A DNA stretch of 37,029 nucleotides from Candidatus Opitulatrix roisinitermitis (lineage in GTDB: Bacteria > Actinomycetota > Actinomycetes > Actinomycetales > Bifidobacteriaceae): positions 1 to 37,029 of the forward strand of contig JAITRN010000020.1 of the NCBI GenBank assembly GCA_031288355.1, given 5' to 3'. A program made the position numbers and the translations under genes. Under the pieces are notes generated by a model, which saw only the letters and a program-made list of their open reading frames with translations, did not search any database and was not told the DNA's origin. Below, one piece after another: positions 19,116 through 29,619 of the stretch (position 1 is the stretch's first letter; the number at the start of each line of letters is the position of its first letter).

Positions 19116-22100
19116 AGTCGTTAGAAAGTCATTTTTAAATACTAATAGATTTTACGGCAAGTTTACAGGACTTATTTGCTGTTTTTTCTTATTGTTGACG
19201 TTTTTTATAACTCTTGATATTGACTCTCCTAATGCTGAGGCTTCTAGTACAACGGGCGCAGGTAGTGTAATTTCTCCTGCTGTGGATTGTGACCCTTATA
19301 CACCAGGTTCAAATACTGCTACTTATAATGTGAATATTAGGGGAACTGTTAATACTACTTCAAAACCTTCAGATTTACAAGTTTATTTGTATGCTGCCAC
19401 CATTTATGATTTAAAATTTGTCACAGGTGATAATTTTACTCCAAACCCATCTTATAAATCGGCTACTTTTCAATCCCTTTCAGTGCCAGCAAATTTTGCA
19501 TGTCTTGCAAGTGTTGGTCTTAATAGTAATTATGCTTATGATTTTTCTAATTTAAAAGTTAGATATTCTATGCCAGCAGAACCGGATATAGGGGCGCCTT
19601 ATAAAGCTGGAGCTAATCAAGTTATTTCTAAAAAACCAGTTTTTTTTGTTAGAGCTCATGATAAAACTGGGCAATATATTGATTCTTGGGGTCAAGATAA
19701 ACTTATAATAGGAAATCTTCTAGGTAATGCTAAACTTGCTGCTTTGCAGCAGCAAGCAGTTTGGAAATTTTATTCTGAAATAAATAATTCACGCCCAGGC
19801 TTTTTTAAAGCACCTAGAGATTTAACAGATGGCATAAATAGTGATTTTTATAATACAGAAGGAGCGGATCAAGCATGGGCATTTTTGCAAGCTTATTGTA
19901 CTGAATCTGTGCCAGATGCGCCATATTATTATTCTCAACAAACTTGTGATCTGCCTCCCTTTCATTATGATGTTTCATCTAATTCAAAAAGAACTTACTA
20001 TTATGGCTCTATGAGTGGCACAACTTTTAGGCATGTACTAAAACAATATTTTGATTTTTTGAAAACCTTTAACGATGCAGACACGAAGATCTGGAATTAT
20101 GGTATTGTGCCAGACCTTAATCATTCAGTGAATTATAATTTGCCTATAGATATGACACAACCAACAGGCGCTTATAAGCCTCAGGATTTGGGTGTTCCAA
20201 AAGATTTAAAGGTTGGAGATCAATTTACAATAAATGATAAAGAAGCGAGCTGTTTTAATAGCAAAAAGCAGCCTTTAGAAAAAAAGACTGGCACAAATGC
20301 GACATATATTGTTAATGCAGCCGATTACAATACACAGATTTATTGTTCAAAATTTAAAACTTTTAATATTGACAACTATAGTACGCTATACGGCAAACCG
20401 GTTACTAAAATAATTGATGATGCTATTAAAACCTTATATCAGACTGGTTGCACCACATATACTCGCGCTTGGGGCAGTGATAATTATTATAAAAAGGTGA
20501 GTTGTTTGCCGCCGGATGGTGTTTTAAGTGCTTATAATAATGACAATAAAATTATGAATGATAATAAGAATTATATTTACGAAAGTCAAACGAATTGGAG
20601 CAATGCTGTAGCTAGTGATTCTGTCACAATTCCAGATACTGGCGCTTTTACTTTTGATAAAGATCCAGAGACAGGTGTTACATCTAATGTTGTTTTATCA
20701 CAGTGTACAACACCTTTTGGAAAGTGCTCTGACGATCCAGCATTTCATTATTCTTATCAATGGCAAAGATGGCAAAATGGCGCTTGGAAAACAGTTTCTG
20801 TTTCAGAAAATAACGGTTCTCAATATATGCCAGTGTCAGCTGATTGGGGAAATGAGTTAGACACTCAGCATTACGGCAAAATGCAAGTGGTGGTGAAAGT
20901 GACTTATACTGGTTCTGTTAGTCACGCTTATAATGAAGCAACGCATTCGGAAATAATTAATTTAAAAGAAGGTATAACACCTGATTTTAATTTTGTGCTC
21001 AATTGTGTGCAAACTAATGATAATGCTAAATATTATAGTGATGGTACTTGTGCGTCGGGTGATAGTTTACATATAGCTGCTGATTTGCCAATAGGCTTTT
21101 CTCAGACTGAATTTGATTGGCAAATTTATGGTTCGGCCAACGGCGGTGAGGAAACTCAGAATATATCTAATACCTCAGATACATTAGTTATAACAGGTGA
21201 TATTGTTAATCAAAATAGTAAATGTAAAGAGGCTTTTTCTAGCGGAAATGGTCAGTGTAAAATAATTGGTTTGCCAAAAGTCAAAACTTTAGGCTATGCT
21301 TGGAAACAAGGTACAGGAAATTCTCAAATTCCTTTTAAACAAGGAGTTGTGCCATTAAATTATACTCCAGCACTAGTTTTTTCGTCAGGGTCAGATCATC
21401 CGGCAGTTGATGATACTGTTAATTTAACAGGTCTTTATAATCCGAATAATGGCTGGAATTCATATTGCAAAATAAGTGAGGTTGATAAAGATGGAACAGA
21501 AAGTCTTGTTCAGGATTGGACTGATTGTACTCCAGGGATTCATGATTTCAATTATTTAGTTTTGTCTGATCAAATAGATAAAAGGCTGAAAATAGGAGTT
21601 AAAACAGTCAATGCAGCTTCGCCAGATGCCTTTTTATCTGGCAATGTTGCTTATGACAACATTACTGCTAAATTTATCACATCACAAACTGTCACAAAAG
21701 GCTCTGCTTTGCCTAGCGGCATTTTAAAGTTTGATCCAAATTATTCACAAGCAAAAGTTGGCGCAATGTTAGAAGTGATAGGCGTGCCAGAAGGTTGGTC
21801 TTTGCAAGCAGGAAGTTGTAAAATTTTGTCTGATGGCAAGGATATAACTCAATTAGACGCCGCTAAATGTTCTGACACTCAGATAAGTTATATACCGCGA
21901 GCTGAAGATTTAGGCAAAAAGATTGTTTTTTCTGGCGTTTGGCAGAAGGCTGGTTTTTTTGATTCTCCTTTGTCAATTGAATCAAAAACTGCTGTTCAAG
22001 CAGGGGATAATGTGGATGTGCCGGCTAAAATAACTGGTCTTTTGCAAAATTCTATGACTGTTTATTTGCAGGGCGTTGATATGGCAGATTGGACATTAAC

Positions 22101-25100
22101 AGAATGTAAATTGAAAAAAATTATAAATTTCCAAGAAACCGTTTTGCAAGATTGTTTAAATTCTAGCAAAAGAAATTATCAAATAGCGCAAACCGATATA
22201 GGTGCTGTTTTACGATTATCTACTCATTATACAAGACCTGGCTATAAGGATAGTATAGGAGATTTCACAAGCGGTGTTGTTCAACCAGGTGATTATCCTT
22301 ATTCTACAGAGCTGAATATTGTTAGTGATATCTCGGGTGGGCAAACTGAAGTTAGAGTGGGACGACAAGTTATTGTTTTAGGTTTGCCAGATCAAACAAC
22401 TGGCTGGAATAGCGATATTCATTGGCAATTATGTTCAAACAATTGCACAAATTCGCAAGGCCAATGGCAAGATACTGCTGAAACTAGTGAAATTTATGAA
22501 CCACAAGTTCAAGATTTGGGCAAATATCTGCGAGTTGTTTCTCATGTCACAAAAGAAGGCTTTATTCCGCAAGATCTTTATTCGGAGGCAGAACTTATTT
22601 TGGAGTCAGCTGACCCAATTTTTTCACCAGTTATAACAGGTAATTTAAATGTTGGACAGATTTTGACAGTTGTTAATATTCCTTCTTCAAATGACCCTGA
22701 ATGGACTAATATAGAATATAAATGGTTCACTAAATTAGAGTCTGAGCCAGATTCTTCTAAAGTCCAATTAGATAATAAATCGCGTCAATTATCAATTGCT
22801 CCTAATTTAGCGAATAAGAAAATTCAGGTGCAAGTTAAGGCTATAAATTCTCAAACTGGTGAAAAAATTGTTAATTCTTCTTGGACAGATCTTATTAATC
22901 CTGGTTTGCCAATAAATTTCCAGCCAAATATAATTGGCAACACTAATGTTGGTGAAGAATTAATTGTGACGGGTATGCCAGCACCAGAAACAGGTTGGTC
23001 TGATGTTGAATATCAATGGTATAGGGTTGATAAAGATAATTTAGATAGTATGGTGGAAATTTTGGGGGCCAAGCAGCCTAATTATAGAATTTCATCTGAG
23101 GATTTTGGATATAGACTTTTAGTTAAAGTTAAATTAATTAATAGTAGCGGAGCTTATTGGCCTTCAGAGAATAAAGCTTTTGCTGGGCAAGATGATTTAA
23201 ATCCATCAGGTAAAGTGGTTGATAAAGGTTCAGCAATTGTTTTCAAGCCTGTTTTGCAAGGCAATTTAACAATGGGGTCGCTTTTGAATATTGTGGATTT
23301 GCCAGATTCGTCTGTTTTTGATATGAATTTTATCTGGCTTAGATGTTCTCAGAATTGTCAAATTGAAAGCAATTGGAGTGTAATACCTGGCGAGAATAGC
23401 CAAATATATCGCACCGTTAAAGACGATGTTGATAAATACGTAAAAGCCAAAGTTGTTGCTACTCATAAAATTGATTTTCAAGCTTATAATGAGTCGATTG
23501 GTTTGAGCGATGCTTTGCAAATTGCTAAAGGGAAAGCCCCTTCTTTTAGCCCTGTTTTAAAGAGCGATTTTAAAGTTGGAGATATTGTTTCAGTAATTGG
23601 TTTGCCCGATTCTAATTGGAAAACAACTTCTTGCATTTGGCATTTTTTCCAATCGGATGGAAAATCGTCTAAAACTGTTGAGGGTGAAATTACTAGCACA
23701 GGATGTAAGCCTTATATATTAACAGGAGATGATTTAGGTTTAGAAATTCAACTAGAAGCGGCAATTGAACATAATGGCGATGTACAATTTTATGAAACAG
23801 GTAAAGGGCTTAGCCAAATTAGCGCAGCAATTTCACAAGGAGTTTTGCCAGATTATTCACCTGTTTTGTCGGGTGTGGCAGAAGTCGATAAAAAATTAAC
23901 AATTGTTGGGCTGCCTTATAATTTGTCTAATGTTCAATTTAGTTATAAATGGCAGAAAAAAACGGCCCCTAATTCGCCAGGTATTGATTTAGATGTGCCG
24001 GAGAATAATTATATAGATTTGACTGCTGATTTGTTAGATTTCTATATTTCAGTTGATATAACAGTTAATATTTTAGGTTATGAACCATATTCTGTTTCGG
24101 TTATAAGTTTTAGTAAAATTGGCAAAGGAGATGCAATTGTTTTTATTCCTAGAATAATTGGTGTTGCTAAAGTTGGTGAAATTTTGCAAGTTGGAGATTT
24201 GCCAGATTCATCATTAGGCTGGAAAACTTCTTTTTCTTGGTTACGGGATGATGGTAAAGTTGTTGGAACTGATAAAATATATAAAGTTGGTCCAGAAGAT
24301 TTAGATAAATCTTTATCTGTAATTGTACGAGCCGTTAAGTCAGGCTATAATGATGCAGTTTGCAAATCCATTTTAACACAAAAAGTTTTACCAGGTGAAT
24401 CAATTATTTTTGAACCACAAATTTCTGGAATGGATAGTCAAAATAAAATTATTGTGGGAGGAATTTTGCAGGCTAAAAATTTGCCGGATGAATCGACTTC
24501 ATGGAAAGTTGATTATGCTTGGTATATCAAAAATGGAGATGTTTATACAAAAATAGATAATTCAGATAATTCAGATTATATGCCTAGCGCCAATGATGTT
24601 GGTAAACAAATATATTTAGGTGCTTTGGCTAAACGTATCGGTTTTGAAGATTTTAGTGCTTATTCTAATGTTGGTGTTGAAGTTGTAAATAGTGTTTTTC
24701 CGACATATAAATTAAGTTTTAACCAAAAACCACAAGTTGAAAGCGAATTAGAAGTGGGCGTTAACCCTCAGCTGCCCACTGATCTTTTGTTAAGTGCAAC
24801 ATATAAATGGTATTTGGCCAGTTCTTTGGAAAGTGAAGGTCAGCTTATTCCGAATGCTGAAAACAAACAATATATGGTTCCTTATAGCGATGCTGAAAAA
24901 TATATTTATGCTACTTTGACATTATCTAAGCCAGGTTTTGAAACAATTACTATTTCAACCAATAGAGAATATATTTCTAATCCGATTGATCCATCTTTTG
25001 CTCCGCAATTTACTTCTAGCACCGCTGTTTTAGGTCAAACAATTGCTTTGGACGAAAATACGCTTTTACCTGATCCATTTATTTTTTCGTCTGCTAGATT

Positions 25101-28071
25101 ATATATTCAAAAAGGTAGTATGCCAGATTTTGATAAGGATGAATTAATTGAAACTACTGCTAATAAAACTTTTTCTTTGGGGAATCCAGAATTTGTTGGT
25201 CATAAAATTTATGCACTTGTGACAATGGCTGATCCAGGCACTAATTCAGTTAGGGCTATAACAAATTCGGTTGGCCCAATTACTCTTGGGGAAATAGATA
25301 ATTTCACGCCTGTTATAAATGATGGCACAGCAGAGGTTGATACTCCAAGAGTTGATGATGTTTTATCTGCTGGTGCTTTGCCAAGTAAAGATCCTAGCGA
25401 GCCGACTTGGGTGCCGGATTTTTCTTATAAATATAATTGGAAGGTTGGAGGAGTTTCTAAATCTCAAAGTGCCAATTATAAAGTACAGGGCGCTGATATA
25501 GGTAAACAGATATCTCTTGAAGTTGAAGTGTCGCGTGATGGGTATAATAATAAAATCGGCATAAGCGTTTTAACTAAATCGGTGGATAAAGGAAAAGCTG
25601 AAGTTTTTGCTCCAAAGCTTGTAGGGACTTTTATGGTTGATGAAGGCATAATAACTGTGGAAGGGCTTTTAGATGGTTATGCTAAATCATTTAGCCTTGA
25701 AGTTTGTTCAGATCCTTCTGATTCTGCTAGTTGCCAAACAGCTTCTACTCAGCCAGAGTTTTTGAATAATAATTTTGTGGCATATCCAGAAATTTCTCAA
25801 TTAAATATTCGTTTAAAAGTAGTTTTGTCAAAGGAATATTATGAAGATTCAATAGCCTGGACGCCAATTTCTGAAAAAATTGCTAAATCGGATCTTTTGA
25901 AAAAATACAAGCCTATTATAAGCGGGAATATGAGAGCCGGCAATACGGTTGGTGTTTACAATATTATTGATGAATTAGACCCTGACACTCAACAAAAAGT
26001 TATATATAATTATTCTTATCAATGGCAAATAGGTGATGATAATTTGAAATTTACTAATATTGAAGGAGCTATAGCAAATACTTATAGGCTGAAAGTGTCT
26101 GATTTTGGTGATAAAGATGTTCCTTCAAAATATGTTAGAGTTCAGGTGACTGTTTCTAGAGAAGGTTTTGACCAAGTTATTAAATCATCCGATCCTGAAA
26201 AGGTTGAAAAAGGTGATATTCCGGAAGATCTAAATACAATTTTATATTGCGGTAATAATTTACAGGGTCAAGCAAATTTGGTATATCAAGTTGGTGTGGT
26301 ATTATCAGTTTGCGGGCTGCCAGAGAACTATGATGATTCCCAATTTTTAGCTTCTTATAAATGGTTTACAGCCCTAAATTCGTCCGGGCTTGATAAAGTT
26401 CAAGTGTCGAGCGATTCACAATGGACTCCTGAATCGCAAGATTTAGGAAAGTATATTTTCACTGAAATAACTTTGCGAGCTAAAGGTTATTTGGATGAAG
26501 TTGTTTTTATAAATTCAGGTGATAAAAAAATTGATTTAGGGGAAGCTTTGGATTTGACAAATTTGACTTTGAGCAATAATTTTCCTAAAGTAAATGATAC
26601 TATCAGAATTGTTGCCACCCCGCAAGATAAATGGAAGTATTCTTATAAAATAAGCCTTATTTCAGGGTTAGATGAAGAAAAGTATTTATCTTGTGGTGCT
26701 CAAGGAGAGCCTGTTTGCAAAGATTCTTTTATTGTTAAGCCGCAAGCCTATAATAAAGTGATTAAATTGGAATTTTCGGCTTTTAGAGACGGCTTTCATC
26801 AAGCAGTCAAAACGCTTCAGACGCAAGCTGTTGCTTTGGGAGATGCTGTGCAGTTTAAGCCTTTTATTAAGCCTTTAATTAACCCCGAATTGATAAATAA
26901 GAAGTTTTCTTCTAATGCAAATTTAGCTAATATAGATATAGCAAGTTTAATAAAGGTTGGTGTTCCTCTGGAAATACAAGGTGTTCCAGAAAGCGGCAAT
27001 CCATCTTTGCCGTTTGATAATTTTCAGGTTGAATATGAGTTTTTAGACGCCAACGGACAAAATCTTTCCAAAAAGTCCGTTTTTACTCCAAGCGGAGACC
27101 TCGCCGATCAAAATATTAGCTGTAAAGTGAAGATTTTGTCCGTTGGTTTTGCTGATTCTCAAAGTTCTTGTGATAGTGTGAAAGTAAATTTTGGGGATTC
27201 TGTTGATTTGGATAGTGCTTATATTAGTGGTGACTTTTCATCAGGTCATTTCATAAGTCTGGAAGGCTTGCCAGAGATATCTCAGGGCTGGAATTTGTCT
27301 TTGATAATTTGGGCTGCTTGTGATAATTTATCTGACGATTTTACTAAATGCAAACCTTTGTCAACAGTTTCAAAGGAAGACTTAGATTCAGATTACACAA
27401 AAGATCCTCCAAGTTATGAATTAACTGATTCGAGAATAGGTAAATATATTAAAGTTTACGTGGAATTTAGTAAAACAGGTTTTGAGGACTCTAAGAGAGT
27501 AGTAAGCTCTTCTGAACCTGTGAAAATTGGCCAGGTGCCATATTTTGAACCTGAAATCGAAGGGGAAAATCGTGTTGGCGCCGTGTTGACCGCTTGGGGA
27601 GCTCCGGCAGAATCTTCTGGCTGGTTGGCGCAATATCAGTGGTTAGAAAACGATAAGATTATTAAAGATGCTAATAAAAATAGTTTTATACTTACAGCTA
27701 GCCAGTTAGGCAAGAACATTTCTGTTAAAATATCAATTTCTAATCCAAATCCGGCTTATAAAGATATGACCGCGGAAAAAACTTCTAAATCAAAAAATAT
27801 TCTTTTAGGCAAGTCTTTAAAGTTCGGTCAAGAGAATTTTAGACCTGAAATAATTCATAATACTTATTTCTTTTTGCCTTATTATGCTTTACAAGGGGAT
27901 GCAGATGCTTTGACAGGTTGGTGGCAGAATATTTCTTGGTTGCACAACGGACAAATAGTTCCTGGTCAGAACAAAGATTATTGGATAACTCAAGCTTCTC
28001 GCAACACTGTTTCAGCAATCCTAAAATTGTCTCGTCCTGGATATCAGCCGAGTGAAGTTTTTTTGCGTTGA
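19105..28071 (+). CDS. Large secreted Ig-like repeat protein (about 2,988 aa), no recognised anchor
   Basis: ATG at 19105 (or 19108) preceded by GGGGGAG and overlapping the upstream stop at 19113-19115. Signal peptide GLICCFFLLLTFFITLDIDSPNAEASS. About 22 units with GxxxxVxGLPxxxxGWxxxYxWxxxxxxIxxxxxxxYxxxxxDLGKxIxVxVxxxxxGY. Confidence 0.92.
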   Translation: MMSKVVRKSFLNTNRFYGKFTGLICCFFLLLTFFITLDIDSPNAEASSTTGAGSVISPAVDCDPYTPGSNTATYNVNIRGTVNTTSKPSDLQVYLYAATIYDLKFVTGDNFTPNPSYKSATFQSLSVPANFACLASVGLNSNYAYDFSNLKVRYSMPAEPDIGAPYKAGANQVISKKPVFFVRAHDKTGQYIDSWGQDKLIIGNLLGNAKLAALQQQAVWKFYSEINNSRPGFFKAPRDLTDGINSDFYNTEGADQAWAFLQAYCTESVPDAPYYYSQQTCDLPPFHYDVSSNSKRTYYYGSMSGTTFRHVLKQYFDFLKTFNDADTKIWNYGIVPDLNHSVNYNLPIDMTQPTGAYKPQDLGVPKDLKVGDQFTINDKEASCFNSKKQPLEKKTGTNATYIVNAADYNTQIYCSKFKTFNIDNYSTLYGKPVTKIIDDAIKTLYQTGCTTYTRAWGSDNYYKKVSCLPPDGVLSAYNNDNKIMNDNKNYIYESQTNWSNAVASDSVTIPDTGAFTFDKDPETGVTSNVVLSQCTTPFGKCSDDPAFHYSYQWQRWQNGAWKTVSVSENNGSQYMPVSADWGNELDTQHYGKMQVVVKVTYTGSVSHAYNEATHSEIINLKEGITPDFNFVLNCVQTNDNAKYYSDGTCASGDSLHIAADLPIGFSQTEFDWQIYGSANGGEETQNISNTSDTLVITGDIVNQNSKCKEAFSSGNGQCKIIGLPKVKTLGYAWKQGTGNSQIPFKQGVVPLNYTPALVFSSGSDHPAVDDTVNLTGLYNPNNGWNSYCKISEVDKDGTESLVQDWTDCTPGIHDFNYLVLSDQIDKRLKIGVKTVNAASPDAFLSGNVAYDNITAKFITSQTVTKGSALPSGILKFDPNYSQAKVGAMLEVIGVPEGWSLQAGSCKILSDGKDITQLDAAKCSDTQISYIPRAEDLGKKIVFSGVWQKAGFFDSPLSIESKTAVQAGDNVDVPAKITGLLQNSMTVYLQGVDMADWTLTECKLKKIINFQETVLQDCLNSSKRNYQIAQTDIGAVLRLSTHYTRPGYKDSIGDFTSGVVQPGDYPYSTELNIVSDISGGQTEVRVGRQVIVLGLPDQTTGWNSDIHWQLCSNNCTNSQGQWQDTAETSEIYEPQVQDLGKYLRVVSHVTKEGFIPQDLYSEAELILESADPIFSPVITGNLNVGQILTVVNIPSSNDPEWTNIEYKWFTKLESEPDSSKVQLDNKSRQLSIAPNLANKKIQVQVKAINSQTGEKIVNSSWTDLINPGLPINFQPNIIGNTNVGEELIVTGMPAPETGWSDVEYQWYRVDKDNLDSMVEILGAKQPNYRISSEDFGYRLLVKVKLINSSGAYWPSENKAFAGQDDLNPSGKVVDKGSAIVFKPVLQGNLTMGSLLNIVDLPDSSVFDMNFIWLRCSQNCQIESNWSVIPGENSQIYRTVKDDVDKYVKAKVVATHKIDFQAYNESIGLSDALQIAKGKAPSFSPVLKSDFKVGDIVSVIGLPDSNWKTTSCIWHFFQSDGKSSKTVEGEITSTGCKPYILTGDDLGLEIQLEAAIEHNGDVQFYETGKGLSQISAAISQGVLPDYSPVLSGVAEVDKKLTIVGLPYNLSNVQFSYKWQKKTAPNSPGIDLDVPENNYIDLTADLLDFYISVDITVNILGYEPYSVSVISFSKIGKGDAIVFIPRIIGVAKVGEILQVGDLPDSSLGWKTSFSWLRDDGKVVGTDKIYKVGPEDLDKSLSVIVRAVKSGYNDAVCKSILTQKVLPGESIIFEPQISGMDSQNKIIVGGILQAKNLPDESTSWKVDYAWYIKNGDVYTKIDNSDNSDYMPSANDVGKQIYLGALAKRIGFEDFSAYSNVGVEVVNSVFPTYKLSFNQKPQVESELEVGVNPQLPTDLLLSATYKWYLASSLESEGQLIPNAENKQYMVPYSDAEKYIYATLTLSKPGFETITISTNREYISNPIDPSFAPQFTSSTAVLGQTIALDENTLLPDPFIFSSARLYIQKGSMPDFDKDELIETTANKTFSLGNPEFVGHKIYALVTMADPGTNSVRAITNSVGPITLGEIDNFTPVINDGTAEVDTPRVDDVLSAGALPSKDPSEPTWVPDFSYKYNWKVGGVSKSQSANYKVQGADIGKQISLEVEVSRDGYNNKIGISVLTKSVDKGKAEVFAPKLVGTFMVDEGIITVEGLLDGYAKSFSLEVCSDPSDSASCQTASTQPEFLNNNFVAYPEISQLNIRLKVVLSKEYYEDSIAWTPISEKIAKSDLLKKYKPIISGNMRAGNTVGVYNIIDELDPDTQQKVIYNYSYQWQIGDDNLKFTNIEGAIANTYRLKVSDFGDKDVPSKYVRVQVTVSREGFDQVIKSSDPEKVEKGDIPEDLNTILYCGNNLQGQANLVYQVGVVLSVCGLPENYDDSQFLASYKWFTALNSSGLDKVQVSSDSQWTPESQDLGKYIFTEITLRAKGYLDEVVFINSGDKKIDLGEALDLTNLTLSNNFPKVNDTIRIVATPQDKWKYSYKISLISGLDEEKYLSCGAQGEPVCKDSFIVKPQAYNKVIKLEFSAFRDGFHQAVKTLQTQAVALGDAVQFKPFIKPLINPELINKKFSSNANLANIDIASLIKVGVPLEIQGVPESGNPSLPFDNFQVEYEFLDANGQNLSKKSVFTPSGDLADQNISCKVKILSVGFADSQSSCDSVKVNFGDSVDLDSAYISGDFSSGHFISLEGLPEISQGWNLSLIIWAACDNLSDDFTKCKPLSTVSKEDLDSDYTKDPPSYELTDSRIGKYIKVYVEFSKTGFEDSKRVVSSSEPVKIGQVPYFEPEIEGENRVGAVLTAWGAPAESSGWLAQYQWLENDKIIKDANKNSFILTASQLGKNISVKISISNPNPAYKDMTAEKTSKSKNILLGKSLKFGQENFRPEIIHNTYFFLPYYALQGDADALTGWWQNISWLHNGQIVPGQNKDYWITQASRNTVSAILKLSRPGYQPSEVFLR

Positions 28072-28105
28072 AAATTAATTTTTTACATATATTACACAAA
28101 TTTTA

Positions 28106-28134
28106 TTGAAAAAAAGATATTAAAAAAGTACAAT
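28106..28134 (+). promoter_or_regulatory. Candidate promoter TTGAAA-17-TACAAT for the LGFP gene
   Basis: TTGAAA 28106-28111, 17-nt spacer, TACAAT 28129-28134; ATG at 28141, so the predicted start site falls at or next to the start codon. Confidence 0.6.
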
Positions 28135-28140
28135 TAATAT

Positions 28141-29619
28141 ATGAAAAAGGTCACTATTTTTTTTGTTGCTTTGGCAATGACGTTGGCGGGTTTTGTATTT
28201 TTATCATTTTATAAATTACAAAATGCCCAAGCAGCAGGTATGGACTATTGGAATGCTGGTCAAATTATATCAGACAGTAATTTTTGGACAAGTGGCAAAA
28301 TGTCAAAAGACGATATACAAACTTTTCTAAAATCAAAAGCGCCCGATTGTAGCTCATCAGGAGATAATAAATGTTTAAAAGATTATAAAGAAAATACTAA
28401 TACTCGAGAAGCCGATACTTATTGTTCTGGGCGATATGCTGGCGCTAGCGGGGAATCATCTGCCACAATTATTTCTAAGGTTTCTGCAGCTTGCAAGATT
28501 AGCGAAAAAGTCCTTTTAGTTATGCTTCAAAAAGAACAGGGGCTGGTGACAGCTTTATGGTCTTATTATGTAGACCCTAACGGCCAACACAAAAATGATG
28601 ATTCTCATTTTAAATCTGCTATGGGTATGGGCTGCCCTGACACAGCAGCTTGCGATTCCAAATATTATGGATTTTTTAATCAAGTTTATAGTGCAGCCAG
28701 GCAGTTAAATGTTTATAAAATTACTGAAAGTTATAATTATAAGCCAGGTCGGGAAAATTTTGTTAGGTATTCCCCAACTTTAGTTTGCGGCGGCACAGAC
28801 CTTTATATTGCAAATTGGGCGACTGCTGCTTTATATACTTATACGCCTTATCAACCTAATGCAGCTGCTTTAGCTAACCCTTATGGCACAGGGGATTCTT
28901 GTTCAGCTTACGGCAATAGAAATTTTTTTAGAACATATAGTGATTGGTTTGGCAGACCAAATTCATATTATGCTTATGGCGCTATAGGTGTTAAATATGG
29001 AGAATTGGGAGGAGCGTCAGGCCGTATGGGCTCTATAACAAGTTATGAAATGCCTGATAATAAAGGGTCAGCCCAAACTTTTCAAGGAGGTAATATTTAT
29101 TGGCTAAAATCTAATGGCGGAACATTTTCTGTTTGGGGCGCTATAAAAAATAGATATTCTAATGCAATGTGGGGCCGATCATCATATTTAGGTTATCCAA
29201 CATCTAATGAGTTGCCTCGTTCAAAAGGGGTTGCCCAAACTTTTCAAGGGGGGACTATTTATTGGGTGTCTAAAACTAATAAGACTTATATAGTTAAAGG
29301 CGCTATAAAAAATAAATATTCTTCCGTTAATGGGACAAATGGATTTTTATCATTTCCAAAATCTGATGAGCTATTAGACTCTCGAGGAGTGGGTCAAATT
29401 TATGATAATGGAAAAATCTTTTGGACGAGCTCAAAAGGCGCTTATATTGTGTATGGCGCAATTGGCGATCTATATAATTCATTGGGGTCGCGGGCAGGCA
29501 GATTAGGTTATCCTGTGAGTGATGAGAAAAAAACTTCTGACGGAAAAACTTATCAGGATTTTGAAAATGGACAGATTTATTGGACAAAATCTAAGGGTGC
29601 TTGGGTTTTGTTTAAATAA
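28141..29619 (+). CDS. Secreted protein with lysozyme-like N-terminal domain and LGFP repeats
   Basis: Signal peptide MKKVTIFFVALAMTLAGFVFLSFYKLQNAQAA. Region with KISEKVLLVMLQKEQGLVTALWS resembles an actinobacterial secreted domain with a glycosidase-like Glu. Then about four LGFP-type repeats (GAIxxKYxxLGGxxGxLGxPxSxExxxxxGxxQxFxxGxIYWxxxxGAxxVxGAI). Confidence 0.85.
   Translation: MKKVTIFFVALAMTLAGFVFLSFYKLQNAQAAGMDYWNAGQIISDSNFWTSGKMSKDDIQTFLKSKAPDCSSSGDNKCLKDYKENTNTREADTYCSGRYAGASGESSATIISKVSAACKISEKVLLVMLQKEQGLVTALWSYYVDPNGQHKNDDSHFKSAMGMGCPDTAACDSKYYGFFNQVYSAARQLNVYKITESYNYKPGRENFVRYSPTLVCGGTDLYIANWATAALYTYTPYQPNAAALANPYGTGDSCSAYGNRNFFRTYSDWFGRPNSYYAYGAIGVKYGELGGASGRMGSITSYEMPDNKGSAQTFQGGNIYWLKSNGGTFSVWGAIKNRYSNAMWGRSSYLGYPTSNELPRSKGVAQTFQGGTIYWVSKTNKTYIVKGAIKNKYSSVNGTNGFLSFPKSDELLDSRGVGQIYDNGKIFWTSSKGAYIVYGAIGDLYNSLGSRAGRLGYPVSDEKKTSDGKTYQDFENGQIYWTKSKGAWVLFK

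Noticed and set aside
2470-28099. Many short internal/antisense ORFs (60-110 aa) inside the two giant genes
   Set aside because: All lie in other frames of long ORFs with clear repeat homology; expected by chance in AT-rich repetitive genes.
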